From Stramonita haemastoma (Eukaryota > Mollusca > Gastropoda > Neogastropoda > Muricidae): a stretch of DNA of 10,000 bases. The stretch is taken from positions 88,023,073-88,033,072 of the forward strand of contig CM060317.1 of the NCBI GenBank assembly GCA_030674155.1, written 5' to 3'. Below the pieces are notes generated by a model. The model did no database searches. It was not told where the DNA came from and saw only the letters and a program-made list of their open reading frames with translations. The stretch's first letter is position 1. Each line of letters begins with the position of its first letter. Both the position numbers and the translations under genes were made by a program. Positions 1-7,044 of the stretch are shown here, in pieces.

Positions 1-319
1 AACTGTTTTTGTTGTCCTTTTTTTGTTGTAAATGGAAGCGGTCTTTACGGCAAAAGCCTACACGATGTATCCAGATACCATAGGGAAGAAATTAAAAAAA
101 AAGTTTTTTCTGTAAAAACTGATTTTAGATTAATAAGTTACATAACAACTTTACCCCCACTGTATCACGTTTTGCTGCCTGTCAGAGTCGTCTGCTAACA
201 TCACGTTTCCGAGTTACATAATTATCTCCCCCCCCGCGTCTTTTTTAGCAAGTCAACTTTCGAACCAAAAAGGCAACTGGAAAATCTGAGGGCTGGTTTG
301 CTATATGTGTGTGTTTGTG
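1..319. other. AT-rich sequence without recognisable gene
   Basis: Unique-looking AT-rich DNA with short homopolymer runs: A near 92-101, C near 229-235 and T near 241-246. I see no coding potential, tRNA or repeat unit. The last part (about 248-319) could be a heavily decayed upstream portion of the adjoining SINE. It holds a short stretch loosely like the TTCGA-containing B-box area, but the match is too weak to include. Confidence 0.5.
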
Positions 320-533
320 AAGTCCTTCGGACCAGACTATAAACCAAAGTCCCGTGTGCGAACGCACGCAGAACATCTGCACACACTTTAAAACCCCTTC
401 CGTTATTTGGAAGAGTAGACTATTGTGTGCCAGTGGGAACGGTTGACATTTACCAAACTGCAAACACACGGGGATTGGATGTAAAAAAAAAAGCATATGA
501 GTGCTTATTCCATTATCCTCAAAATAAAAGAAT
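320..533 (+). mobile_element. SINE family A, 5'-truncated or 5'-diverged copy
   Basis: This segment aligns by eye along its length with 4792-5004. Shared blocks, in order, are AAGTCCTTC, AGACTATA, CGTGTGCGAACGCA, GAGTAG.CTA.TGTGTGCC, GGGAAC, the AAACTGCA.A.ACACG block, GATGTAAAAAAAA, GAGTGCTTATTCCATTATCCTC and ATAAAAGAA. Substitutions and small indels are scattered, as expected for an old retrocopy. The tRNA-like head seen in the other copy is absent or unrecognisable, so this copy probably cannot drive its own RNA polymerase III transcription. An 83-codon antisense frame across it is a by-product of the SINE sequence and not a gene. The family name is mine; I cannot match it to a named database family. 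Confidence 0.82.
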
Positions 534-710
534 GAATATTATTTTCCGGCTTTACAATTTATGATTTTTTTTTAATGACTCAGCTGAGTTACAATTTTGA
601 CCTGTCAAAAGTTCGCCAGTTATTGTAACACAAAGTGCAAGGCTACACTAAGTTTGCCATGATTCAAAATACATAGAGAATGTTCTCACCCATGAAAATC
701 TTAGCATAAA
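534..710. other. unique AT-rich spacer between two SINE copies
   Basis: No gene or repeat is visible. It contains a T9 run near 564-573 and a perfect 12-bp palindrome, ACTCAGCTGAGT, at 578-589. The surrounding TGACTCAG resembles an AP-1/bZIP half site. The motif is short enough to be chance, and no promoter context supports a regulatory role. Confidence 0.4.
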
Positions 711-729
711 AACTGTACATCCTTTAAAA
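711..729 (+). repeat. candidate left target-site duplication of SINE B copy 1
   Basis: AACTGTAC followed two bases later by CCTTTAAA. The same two blocks recur in the same order just beyond the 3' end of the SINE, at 989-1011, with a longer gap between them there. This is the pattern expected from a target-site duplication in target-primed reverse transcription that later gained or lost a few bases. Confidence 0.55.
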
Positions 730-744
730 AGCTTAAAAGGGTGA

Positions 745-757
745 TAGCTCAGTGGTC
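745..757 (+). promoter_or_regulatory. A-box-like RNA polymerase III element of SINE B copy 1
   Basis: TAGCTCAGTGGTC fits the tRNA A-box consensus (TRGCNNARYGG-type) and is followed by AGAGCGC as in a tRNA D-arm. It is the start of the internal promoter in tRNA-derived SINEs. No downstream tRNA B box (GGTTCGANTCC) follows, because the element switches to 5S-like sequence. Confidence 0.65.
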
Positions 758-780
758 AGAGCGCTCGCTTCCCAAGTCAA

Positions 781-820
781 GTTAAGCAGCATCGAGTGTG
801 CTTACAGTTGATGGTAACCG
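781..820 (+). other. 5S rRNA-like module in SINE B copy 1
   Basis: GTTAAGCAGCATCGAG followed by CTTACAGTTGATGG..ACCG resembles the animal 5S rRNA stretch from the internal A box to box C (recalled as CTAAGCAGGGTCGGGC, then CTGGTTAGTACTTGGATGGG, then GAGACCG). This copy has lost a few bases relative to that model. The counterpart at 9648-9710 matches better, which makes common descent from a 5S-containing SINE more likely than chance. Confidence 0.65.
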
Positions 821-988
821 TTTTGCGGCCTTGGCTTCAGTGCAGCTACCCCAGTCATCCAGCTGTAAATGTAAAGGTAAAGTAGCGAGGGAGAGGAGAG
901 GGTGCCGCCCTCAATATGCTGGCCCCTAGAGAAGCTGAGGTCTCTATGCCTCGTCCCTACGCACATAGGTTACGGGTCACCTTTACTT

Positions 989-1011
989 AACTGTACCTAC
1001 ACTCCTTTAAA
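989..1011 (+). repeat. candidate right target-site duplication of SINE B copy 1
   Basis: AACTGTAC and then, seven bases later, CCTTTAAA. This repeats the blocks found at 711-729 before the SINE. The spacing differs by about five bases, so this is an imperfect, aged duplication. Confidence 0.5.
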
Positions 1012-1373
1012 GGAGAAAGGCATCCACTGAAGTCAGAGTATGCTACCTATATTTCAAGGTACTAAAAAACCCAAAACAAACCCAGCCATGCACGCAGACT
1101 CCTCCCCCCTCCCCCTCGTGATGTGTACTTTAGGTCCGAGAGTAGTTTGCAGGTGTGAGGAGACAGAGTGTGCAGCATGGAAGGACAAAGGGTGGGGGGG
1201 GGGATGGGACTAAGGGTTGTTAAGCTTGTAAGCTGCGGAACGCCCCACTACAGCATTTCACATCTTACATGAAAGATGTGAGTGAGTGATAGTAGCAAAA
1301 GCAAGTGAGAGAAGTTAGATATCTAGTTCCTGCTAGTGCATAAATTAGTGTATAACTTAAAGGGCACTCTCCC
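1012..1373. other. unique sequence with short homopolymers and one hairpin
   Basis: No gene seen. It contains C-rich and G-rich runs (CCCCCCTCCCCC near 1104-1117 and a G run near 1192-1203). A small inverted repeat has CACATCTT at 1259-1266 pairing with AAGATGTG at 1273-1280 around a six-base loop, extendable by one T-A pair. I know of no function for it. Confidence 0.45.
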
Positions 1374-1545
1374 CCTAAAATAAAAATTAAAAAACCAAAC
1401 CAAAACGACACGAAAACAATAACAAAAATCCAACAAAATAAAAAACCAACAAAAAATCAACAATAAACAACAAAAAAGCAAAAAACCCAACCAAAGAAAA
1501 AACCCCACATCAACAACAACAAAATAAAACAACAACAAACAAAAA
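1374..1545 (+). repeat. A/C-rich low-complexity tract
   Basis: About 170 bases composed almost wholly of A and C on the plus strand: degenerate CAA, AAAAC and AACC units with CAACAACAACAAA stretches. It has no fixed period. The 71-codon minus-strand frame here is a low-complexity artefact rich in Phe, Leu and Val. Confidence 0.85.
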
Positions 1546-1719
1546 GCTAACTACCCTCCTGGGCATGGCTGGCAGCGCTAATTATGAGGAAAAGTCTTTC
1601 AGCAGTTTTCTAATTATTTCCATCAGTTTGAAACTTCATCACAGAGTGGGGTGTTATTTGTCATGACAGCTAAAATCAGGAAATAGAAGAGAAAAAAGAA
1701 ATTCAAAAGATTTTGAAGA

Positions 1720-1721
<2 letters not shown>
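1546..1721. other. unique spacer before the GT microsatellite
   Basis: Ordinary AT-rich sequence with no recognisable gene or repeat family. It becomes A-rich just before the GT tract. Confidence 0.5.

Positions 1722-1791
<70 letters not shown>
1722..1791 (+). repeat. (GT)35 microsatellite, uninterrupted
   Basis: Perfect alternating GT over 70 bases. GT units read as Val-Cys in any plus frame and Thr-His on the minus strand and can form no stop codon. This accounts for the overlapping open frames here. Confidence 0.98.
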
Positions 1792-1794
<3 letters not shown>

Positions 1795-2030
1795 GTCGTG
1801 TGTGTGTTGTTGTGTATGTGTGTATGTGTGTGGTGTTTGTCTGTGTGTGTATGTATGTGTATGTGTGTATGTGTGTATGTGTGTGTGTTGTGTATGTGTG
1901 TGTTTGTCTGTGTCTGTGTATGTGAGTGTGTGTGTTTTGTGAGTGTGTGTGTGTGTTGGGGTGGGTTGGGGGGGTGTGAATGTGTATGTGTGTGTGTGGT
2001 GAGTGGGTGAGTGTGGGTGTGTGGACGCGC
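1792..2030 (+). repeat. degenerate GT/TATG-rich continuation of the microsatellite
   Basis: GT repeats interrupted by TGTATG, TGTTTGTC, GAGTG and G-rich stretches (GGGGTGGGTTGGGGGG near 1959-1975). This is an older, decayed part of the same array. Confidence 0.9.
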
Positions 2031-2186
2031 GAACGCGCACGTGGTGGCATGTAAGTATGCGTGTACGCGTTCGTGCGAACACTCTCGAGTACTTGAGTAG
2101 ATGCCTGCGAATGCGTATGCCTGTGTGCATGCTTTTCTGCCTGAATGCACATGTGTGCGCTCACGCATCTTTGTCTTACGGTCTCA
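2031..2186. other. CG/GT-rich transition with alternating purine-pyrimidine runs
   Basis: Holds CG-containing alternating stretches (GACGCGCGAACGCGCACGTG near 2023-2042 and TGCGTGTACGCG near 2057-2068), then moves to ordinary sequence. No gene is evident. Confidence 0.55.
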
Positions 2187-2344
2187 TACTTAAAACAAAA
2201 AACAAAACAATGAATAAACCCCTCCAACCCCCCACCCCCATCCCCACAAAAAAACAGCACCCCCAACCCAAAACAAAACAAAAACAAACCAAACCAAGCT
2301 GAAACAAAAAGACAAACAAAAAAAACATAAATAAAACCCAACAC
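2187..2344 (+). repeat. A/C-rich low-complexity tract
   Basis: Nearly free of T and poor in G on the plus strand. It consists of AAAACA-type units interleaved with CCCC runs and resembles the tract at 1374-1545. Confidence 0.85.
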
Positions 2345-2490
2345 AAGAAGAAGAAGAAGAAGAAGAAGAAGAAGAAGAAAAAGAAGAAGAAGAAGAAGAG
2401 AGAAGAAGAAGAAGAAGAGAAAAGTGAAAGAAGAAGAAGAAGAAGAAGAAGTGAAAGAAGAAGAAGAAGACGAAGAAGAAGAAGAAGAAG
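2345..2490 (+). repeat. (AAG)n / (GAA)n microsatellite
   Basis: A purine-only block of AAG triplets with single GAGAG, AAA and GTGAAAG interruptions. It translates as Glu/Lys runs on plus and Ser/Phe/Leu runs on minus, and no stop can form in most frames. Long GAA tracts can adopt triplex structures. Confidence 0.95.
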
Positions 2491-2640
2491 ATCAACAACA
2501 CAACAACAAAACAACGAGAACAAGAAAAACAAGAAGAAAAAAGATTCAAGAAGAACAACAACCACAACAACAAGAACAAACCAACAGGAACACCACCACC
2601 ACCAACACCATCAACAACAACAATATAAACAACAATAATA
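2491..2640 (+). repeat. CAA/CAC/ACC-rich degenerate trinucleotide tract
   Basis: CAACAACAACA and CACCACCACCAACACC units grade out of the GAA block into AACAACAATAATATT. A TTG/GTT array follows at 2670-2696, the complement of CAA, so the two could fold back over a short distance. Confidence 0.85.
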
Positions 2641-3317
2641 TTCCAAAAGCGCTGTTTCGTGGTTTCTTTCATATAGTTTTTGTTGTTGTTGTTGTTCTGT
2701 GTGGCTGTTGTACTGGCAGTGTGTTTTTCCTATCAGGCTGTTTTGGCTGAGGCTTTAAGTAGCCCAGGATTTATGGGCACGTCTGTTGCTGTACATTATC
2801 CCCCCCTCCCCCCTTCTTCCTTCCTTTCTTCGGCTACACACCGGTATTAATTCTGACTGCTTTTTCTTCTATTTTCCTATATCCCTCTTGCATTCGCACT
2901 GCACGTCCTAAGGCATCCACAGAAATTAATAATAGTAACCCCCCCCCCACTTTTTCAGAAAGACTAGCCCCTGACTCAAAACTCCTGTGATTTTGTACAC
3001 ATTTGGTAGGTTTTAACCTTTTTTAAACAATTAATTTTTCAGCAAACACTGTACCCCCTCAGTCCTTTGTTGTCTGCTAGCTTCCTAATCCCAATATTTG
3101 CATGCGCGGGGTCAACACTGTAGGACACAAGCAATCCTCATTGATGATTATTTCCAACTTTCTCGTGTCTACCTTGTATTGCTCTATGTCCTCAATCCCA
3201 AACAACTGCACAGTTGCATTTTTTCATACTTTAAAAAATCTGTGAAAATCAACAAAACATTTTCCGACCCGCACTCTATAAAGATACTACATGGCCCCAA
3301 AATAATACGCGTGTAAC
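2641..3317. other. unique sequence with short mononucleotide tracts
   Basis: Apparently single-copy DNA without a credible open frame or RNA gene. It contains (GTT)n at about 2670-2696, a C/T-rich stretch at about 2799-2833 and a run of about ten C at 2939-2948. A 72-codon frame at 3098-3316 shows no recognisable domain and looks like chance. Confidence 0.5.
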
Positions 3318-3430
3318 CTTTCTTCCTTCCTCCTTCCTTCCTTCTTCCTTCCTTCCTTCCTTCCTTTTTCCTTCCTTCCTTCCTTCCTTCCTTCCTTCCT
3401 TCCTTCTTTCCTATCTTCTTTCCTTCTTTC
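3318..3430 (+). repeat. (TTCC)n microsatellite
   Basis: Pure pyrimidine TTCC/CTTC units with occasional TTTC and CTATC interruptions. On the minus strand it gives the Gly-Arg-Lys-Glu repeated frame that looks like a basic protein but is only the repeat. Confidence 0.96.
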
Positions 3431-3668
3431 TGTACAGGCACCCTCTTCTGCTGAATGGTAGCTGTTACACCAGATTACTTTCTCTGATATTTTTTCCTCA
3501 GGAATACGCTTTGTGCTTGTTAAGAGCAGTTTTTAAAAAAAGTTTATCTTCTGACATCTTTATTTTTTTTTTTTTGTTTGTAAATAAGTAGTCTTTTCCT
3601 ACAAACCCTAATCAACCATGTGCCCCATTTTCCAGTAATGTAAAAACTAATGAAGCCATCCAGCCATG
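3431..3668. other. unique AT-rich spacer
   Basis: No gene or repeat family recognised. A T run lies near 3564-3575. Confidence 0.5.
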
Positions 3669-3762
3669 CACCACACACATACAATCGCCACACACACACA
3701 CCACACACACCACACACACACCCCCACACACATACACACACACACACTACACACGTGCACGC
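3669..3762 (+). repeat. (CA)n microsatellite with CC and CATA interruptions
   Basis: CACACA blocks are broken by ACC, CCCCC, CATA and CTA. It ends in GTGCACGCG, a short alternating purine-pyrimidine stretch. Confidence 0.93.
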
Positions 3763-4082
3763 GTCGCAGCACGCAGTCCTGATAATGTGTTAGATATACA
3801 TTGATGGAGTCATGTTTTGTTCCTGTATAGATGGCTTGATAGTCGTTATAATGCCCCCCCACCCCCCCAGATAAAACAAAATAAAATGAAAACAAAAACA
3901 AAAGGCAATAGGGGTGTAGGGGGTGGAGGAAAAGAAAGAAAGGGGAAACTTTAATACTTAGGACAGAAAGACTACACTAAGCAACAGCAGGACTGGACAG
4001 AACTGATTCTGATCACTGCTTGGCTGGCTGGGCTGGGTTTCCTATACGTATGACATCCATCATCTTTCTCGTTCACATGCAT
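3763..4082. other. unique spacer with C-run and A-rich stretch
   Basis: No gene detected. C7ACCCCCCC lies near 3853-3868, followed by an A-rich stretch to about 3903. The remainder looks single-copy. Confidence 0.45.
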
Positions 4083-4302
4083 CATTCTTTTCTCTGTCTG
4101 TATCTATCTGTGTCTTTCTGTCTGTGTGTCTGTTTCTGTCTGTCTGTCCGTCCGTCCCGTCTGTCCGTATGTTTTTCTCCCTATCTCTGTCTCTGTCTCC
4201 CTGTCTGTCTACCTGTCCTGTCTACCTGTCTGTCTCCCTCTCTCTCTCTCTCTCTCCCTCTCTCCGTCTGTCTTTCCCTCTAACCCCCCTCCCTCCCTCC
4301 AC
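4083..4302 (+). repeat. (TCTG)n / (TCTC)n / (CCCT)n compound pyrimidine-rich microsatellite
   Basis: Degenerate TCTG/TGTC units (about 4092-4232) pass into TC dinucleotides (about 4229-4262) and CCCT units (about 4284-4300). Minor CCGT and TATC variants occur inside. The 78-123-codon Ser/Leu/Val/Cys frames are repeat translations. Confidence 0.93.
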
Positions 4303-4377
4303 ACACATAATGCATATGCACAGTTTGTCCTCACAGAGAAGATGTTCATTCCACAGGTAACATTGGCAGGTATTGCG

Positions 4378-4670
4378 TCTGTCTGTTGGCTTCTGTCTTT
4401 ATTGGCTTGTTTGTGTCTGTTTTTTGTTTGTTTGTTTATCTGTTTGTTTGTGTGCCTGCTTTGTTTTTATTCTTGCTTGCTTGCGTCTCTTTGTTGAATT
4501 ATTCAGATGGTTGCTTGTTTGAATATTTTTTTTAATTCTTGGTTGGGCTTTTTTTTTTGTTTTGTCTCATTGTTTTGTTGGTTATTCAGTTGTTTAGTTG
4601 GATGCTTTCATTCTTGCGTGTCCGATGATTTTTTTTTTAGAGGTTTGTTTGCTGGCTTGCTTGCTTTTCT
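4378..4670 (+). repeat. degenerate TTTG / TTGC / GCTT low-complexity tract
   Basis: T and G dominate, in loose tetranucleotide units (TTTGTTTG, CTTGCTTGC, TTGTTTTGTTGG) with T8-T9 runs. The same texture resumes after the following SINE at about 5088-5180, so the SINE appears to have landed inside this tract. Confidence 0.8.
4656..4667 (+). repeat. possible left target-site duplication of SINE A
   Basis: CTTGCTTGCTTT precedes the SINE head and CTTGCTTGTTT follows its tail at 5090-5100. Because the surrounding tract is itself rich in CTTG units, the match could be background. Confidence 0.3.
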
Positions 4671-4681
4671 TGGGGACGTGA

Positions 4682-4694
4682 TAGCCTAGTGGTC
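4682..4694 (+). promoter_or_regulatory. RNA polymerase III A box of SINE A
   Basis: TAGCCTAGTGGTC matches the tRNA A-box consensus, ten bases after the start of the tRNA-like head, as in real tRNA genes. Confidence 0.8.
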
Positions 4695-4724
4695 AGAACA
4701 TTGCGCTCGCAATTTGACGACCCG

Positions 4725-4735
4725 GGTTCGATTCC
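4725..4735 (+). promoter_or_regulatory. RNA polymerase III B box of SINE A
   Basis: GGTTCGATTCC matches the B-box consensus GGTTCGANTCC exactly. With the A box 30 bases upstream, it leaves a promoter that could still bind TFIIIC. Confidence 0.87.
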
Positions 4736-5004
4736 CGTGCGAGGGAATAGTTTCCTCTGGAGTTAACATCAGTGCTGACTCCATCCCCCCAAAGTCCTTC
4801 AGATAAGACTATAGACTGAGGTCCGTGTGCGAACGCATGCATAGCATCTTGCGCACACGTTAAGTCCCGTTCCACTTTTCGTAAGAGTAGGCTACTGTGT
4901 GCCTTAGGGAACAGATGACAAGATTTACAAAACTGCACAAACACGAGGAATGATGTAAAAAAAAGCACAGGAGTGCTTATTCCATTATCCTCGATATAAA
5001 AGAA

Positions 5005-5063
5005 CAAATGAAAGATGTAAAAAAACATATGATGATTATTAATATAAACTCGATATAAAAGAA
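5005..5063 (+). repeat. diverged second copy of the SINE A 3' tail
   Basis: Sequence at 5014-5063 starts GATGTAAAAAAA and ends CTCGATATAAAAGAA, with ATGATTATTAATATAAA between. This parallels 4952-5004, which starts GATGTAAAAAAAA and ends CTCGATATAAAAGAA. The end block is identical in both (4990-5004 and 5049-5063). It is a tandem repetition of the element's 3' end with offset 59-62 bases. Confidence 0.7.
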
Positions 5064-5085
5064 TAATAATAAATAATAATAATAT
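5062..5085 (+). repeat. short (AAT)n tract at the SINE tail
   Basis: AATAATAATAAATAATAATAATA directly follows the duplicated tail. A/T-rich microsatellites are common at SINE and LINE 3' ends. Confidence 0.75.
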
Positions 5086-5087
5086 AC

Positions 5088-5280
5088 CTCTTGCTTGTTT
5101 GATTCACTTGTCCAATTATGTATTGTCTGGTCTTATCCTTGTTTATATATTATGCCGCTGTTTGTTTGCCTGCTTGGTTTTTGTTTCTCCTTTCCTTTTT
5201 CATCCTTGTTGTTTCATTAGGTCCAGGAGAGAGTTAGTGGTCTTTTTGTCAAGGAAGTATTTCTTCTCTGTCTCTCGCCT
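5088..5280. other. T-rich sequence continuing the pre-SINE tract, then unique DNA
   Basis: TTGCTTGTTTG and TTTGTTTGCCTGCTTGG units continue the texture seen before the SINE, followed by unremarkable sequence. No gene is supported. Confidence 0.5.
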
Positions 5281-5281
5281 T

Positions 5282-5314
<33 letters not shown>

Positions 5315-5316
5315 GG
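5281..5316 (+). repeat. (GA)n followed by a G13 run
   Basis: GAGAGA from about 5282 to 5303, then 13 consecutive G at 5304-5316. The G run sits exactly at the junction between GA dinucleotides and the next GACA array. Confidence 0.95.
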
Positions 5317-5535
5317 AGACAGACAGACAGACAGACAGACAGACAGCAGGCAGGCAGCCAGGCACACAGACAAAGAGACGGAGACGGACAGAAAGACACA
5401 GACACAGCAGGCAGATAGACAGAGACAGAGACAAACAAAAGACATGGACAGGCAGAACAGAGACAGACATGCAGACAGGGACAGAAAGATAGAGAAACAC
5501 AGAGAGACACAGAGAAACACAGAGACACAGAGAGT
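5317..5535 (+). repeat. (GACA)n and degenerate CAGA/GACA array
   Basis: A clean GACA run at 5317-5346, then degenerate units containing CAGG, CAAA and GAGACACAGA to about 5535. It is the complement of the TCTG array at 4092-4232, so the two form an inverted pair around SINE A. The Arg/Gln/Asp/Thr-rich frames here are translations of the repeat. Confidence 0.93.
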
Positions 5536-5704
5536 GTGTAGTAAGCGCATCATATTACAACGAAAACATTTTCTCCTGGTTTTTTTTTTTTAGCTGAATA
5601 GTATAGGTCGTTGCAGACATTCTTATGGAGAACATTCACGGATGTGTACTGACGTGCGCGTGTGCAAGAGACAGAGACAGAGTCATGGACGGAGAATGAG
5701 GCTG
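5536..5704. other. short unique spacer
   Basis: No gene recognised. A T11-12 run lies at about 5580-5592. The end grades through GAGACAGAGACAGAG into the AAAG array. Confidence 0.5.
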
Positions 5705-6004
5705 ATATAAAGAAAGAAAGACAGAAAAAGAGAAAAAGAAAGAAAAAAGAAAAGAAAGAAAGACAGAAAGAAAAAAGAAGAAAAAAGTCAGAAAAAAGAA
5801 AGAAAGAAAAAAAAAAAGAAAGAAGAAAGAAAAAAGTAAGAAACAAACAAAGAAAAACAAAATAAAATAAGACAGAAACAAACAAAAAAGAAAGAAGTAA
5901 AGAAAGAAAGAAAAAAAAAGAATGAAAGAAAAGAAAAGATGAAACAAAGACAGACAGAAAAAAACAAGCAAAAAAGAAAAGAAAGAAAGAAAGAGAGAAA
6001 AAGA
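5705..6004 (+). repeat. (AAAG)n degenerate purine tract
   Basis: About 300 bases of AAAG/GAAAA/AGAC units, almost pure purine on plus, with a few C and T. Lys/Arg/Glu-rich plus frames and Phe/Ser/Leu-rich minus frames are repeat translations. Confidence 0.95.
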
Positions 6005-6134
6005 CTTAGGGAGGAAACGGCAGATTGCGGAGTTCACAGGGGCCTGTCAACAACGGCAACACTGTCAATCATCGGTAAACAACATTGCCTGCTATTTACA
6101 CCCCCCTCCTCCTCCTCTCACCTCTCCCCTCACA
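6005..6134. other. short unique spacer
   Basis: Complex sequence (about 6008-6100), then CCCCCCTCCTCCTCCTC pyrimidines. No feature recognised. Confidence 0.5.
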
Positions 6135-6170
6135 GGAGGAGAGAGAGAGAGGAGAGAGAGAGAGAAGAGA

Positions 6171-6208
<38 letters not shown>

Positions 6209-6211
6209 GGG

Positions 6212-6271
<60 letters not shown>
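6135..6271 (+). repeat. (GA)n microsatellite with GG phase breaks
   Basis: GAGA dinucleotides with GAGGAG, GAAGAG and GAGGGGGAG interruptions. The last block (6233-6271) is nearly pure. Confidence 0.97.
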
Positions 6272-6273
<2 letters not shown>

Positions 6274-6284
6274 ACTCCCTCATG

Positions 6285-6384
6285 ATTCATCTCTATTGCT
6301 CTCTCTCCCTCTTTCTTTCTTTACCTTCCCTTCCTTCGTGTCCACATTCTTCCCCTTTCTGTCTGTCTTACCTATCGACTGTCG
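6285..6384 (+). repeat. pyrimidine-rich stretch
   Basis: TCTCTC, CTTTCTTTC, CCTTCC and GTCTGTCTT units, loosely periodic, between the GA block and the CAGT array. Confidence 0.65.
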
Positions 6385-6680
<296 letters not shown>

Positions 6681-6693
6681 TTTTTTTTCGGTC

Positions 6694-6694
<1 letters not shown>

Positions 6695-6740
<46 letters not shown>
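6695..6740 (+). repeat. (CTGT)11 microsatellite
   Basis: 46 bases of uninterrupted CTGT units, joined to the following TC/TTC tract. Confidence 0.96.
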
Positions 6741-7044
6741 TCTGTCTCTCTTCTCTCTTTCTTCTCTCTCTTCCTCTCTCTTTCTCTCTCTCTCTCCTCT
6801 TCTCTCCTCACTCTCTCTCTCTTTTCTCCTCCTCTTCTCTCTCTTCTCTCTCTCTCTCTCTCTTCTTTCTTCTTCTTCCTCTTCTCTTCTTCTTCTTCTT
6901 CTCTTCTTCTTCTTCTTCTTCTTCTTCTCTCCTCTTCTTCTTCTTCTCTCTTCTTCTTCTTCTTCTTCTTCTTCTTCTTCTTCTTCTTCTTCTTCTTCTT
7001 CTTCTTCTTCTTCTCTTCTTCTCTTCTTCTTCTTCTTCTTCTTC
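6741..7044 (+). repeat. (TC)n to (CTT)n homopyrimidine tract
   Basis: About 300 bases of almost only C and T: TC dinucleotides with TTTC variants to about 6865, then TTC triplets. An uninterrupted TTC run covers 6951-7014, about 21 units. Such long homopurine-homopyrimidine DNA is a classic triplex-forming substrate. It encodes runs of Ser, Leu or Phe on plus and Glu, Arg or Lys on minus. Confidence 0.96.

Larger units (their letters stand above)
738..988 (+). mobile_element. SINE family B, copy 1 (chimeric tRNA-like / 5S rRNA-like head)
   Basis: A diverged copy of the element found in reverse at 9456-9760. Order of parts: a tRNA-like left end (about 738-775) with the A-box-like TAGCTCAGTGGTC; a segment resembling the 3' half of 5S rRNA (781-820); and a body with shared blocks CTTGGCTTCAGT, CAGCTGTAAAT, AGCGAGGGAGA, CAATATGCTGGCCCCT, AGAAGCTGAGGTCTCT and CACATAGGTTACGG. 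Compared with the second copy it lacks roughly 28 bases after CAGCTGTAAAT, plus a smaller block before CAATATGCTGG. It is flanked by a candidate target-site duplication (711-729 and 989-1011). It has no coding capacity, so it would depend on a LINE for mobility. The 5S-like part is more eroded here than in the other copy. Confidence 0.85.
4672..5004 (+). mobile_element. SINE family A, full-length copy with tRNA-derived head
   Basis: Starts at GGGGACGTGATAGCC with a complete tRNA-like promoter: an A box at 4682-4694 and a perfect B box at 4725-4735, spaced as in tRNA genes. A body follows (from about 4745) that aligns with 320-533, ending in GATGTAAAAAAAA, GAGTGCTTATTCC and CTCGATATAAAAGAA. 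It encodes no protein; reverse transcription would be supplied by a LINE with a matching 3' end. It lies inside a T/G-rich tract, with a possible CTTGCTTG duplication flanking it. The 111-codon minus-strand frame over it is antisense noise. Confidence 0.9.

Noticed and set aside
578..589. ACTCAGCTGAGT as an AP-1/MARE regulatory site
   Set aside because: A 12-bp palindrome with bZIP-like flanks but no promoter, TATA element or gene nearby. It is likely chance at this length scale.
1623..2344. His-Thr-rich minus-strand frames resembling histidine-rich proteins
   Set aside because: They are the translation of the (GT)n array read as (AC)n. The same pattern appears in three overlapping frames, which a real gene would not show.
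3184..3441. Lys-Glu-Gly-Arg repeat frame on minus
   Set aside because: A direct translation of (TTCC)n read on the opposite strand.
4672..4745. A functional tRNA gene
   Set aside because: A and B boxes are intact, but the sequence is followed by the SINE body shared with another locus, and I could not fold a convincing acceptor stem and anticodon arm.
4693..5028. A 111-codon minus-strand frame with an ordinary-looking amino acid composition
   Set aside because: It lies exactly antisense to the SINE A copy, and the frame at 245-496 is antisense to the other copy. The similarity between the two frames reflects SINE homology and not a protein family.
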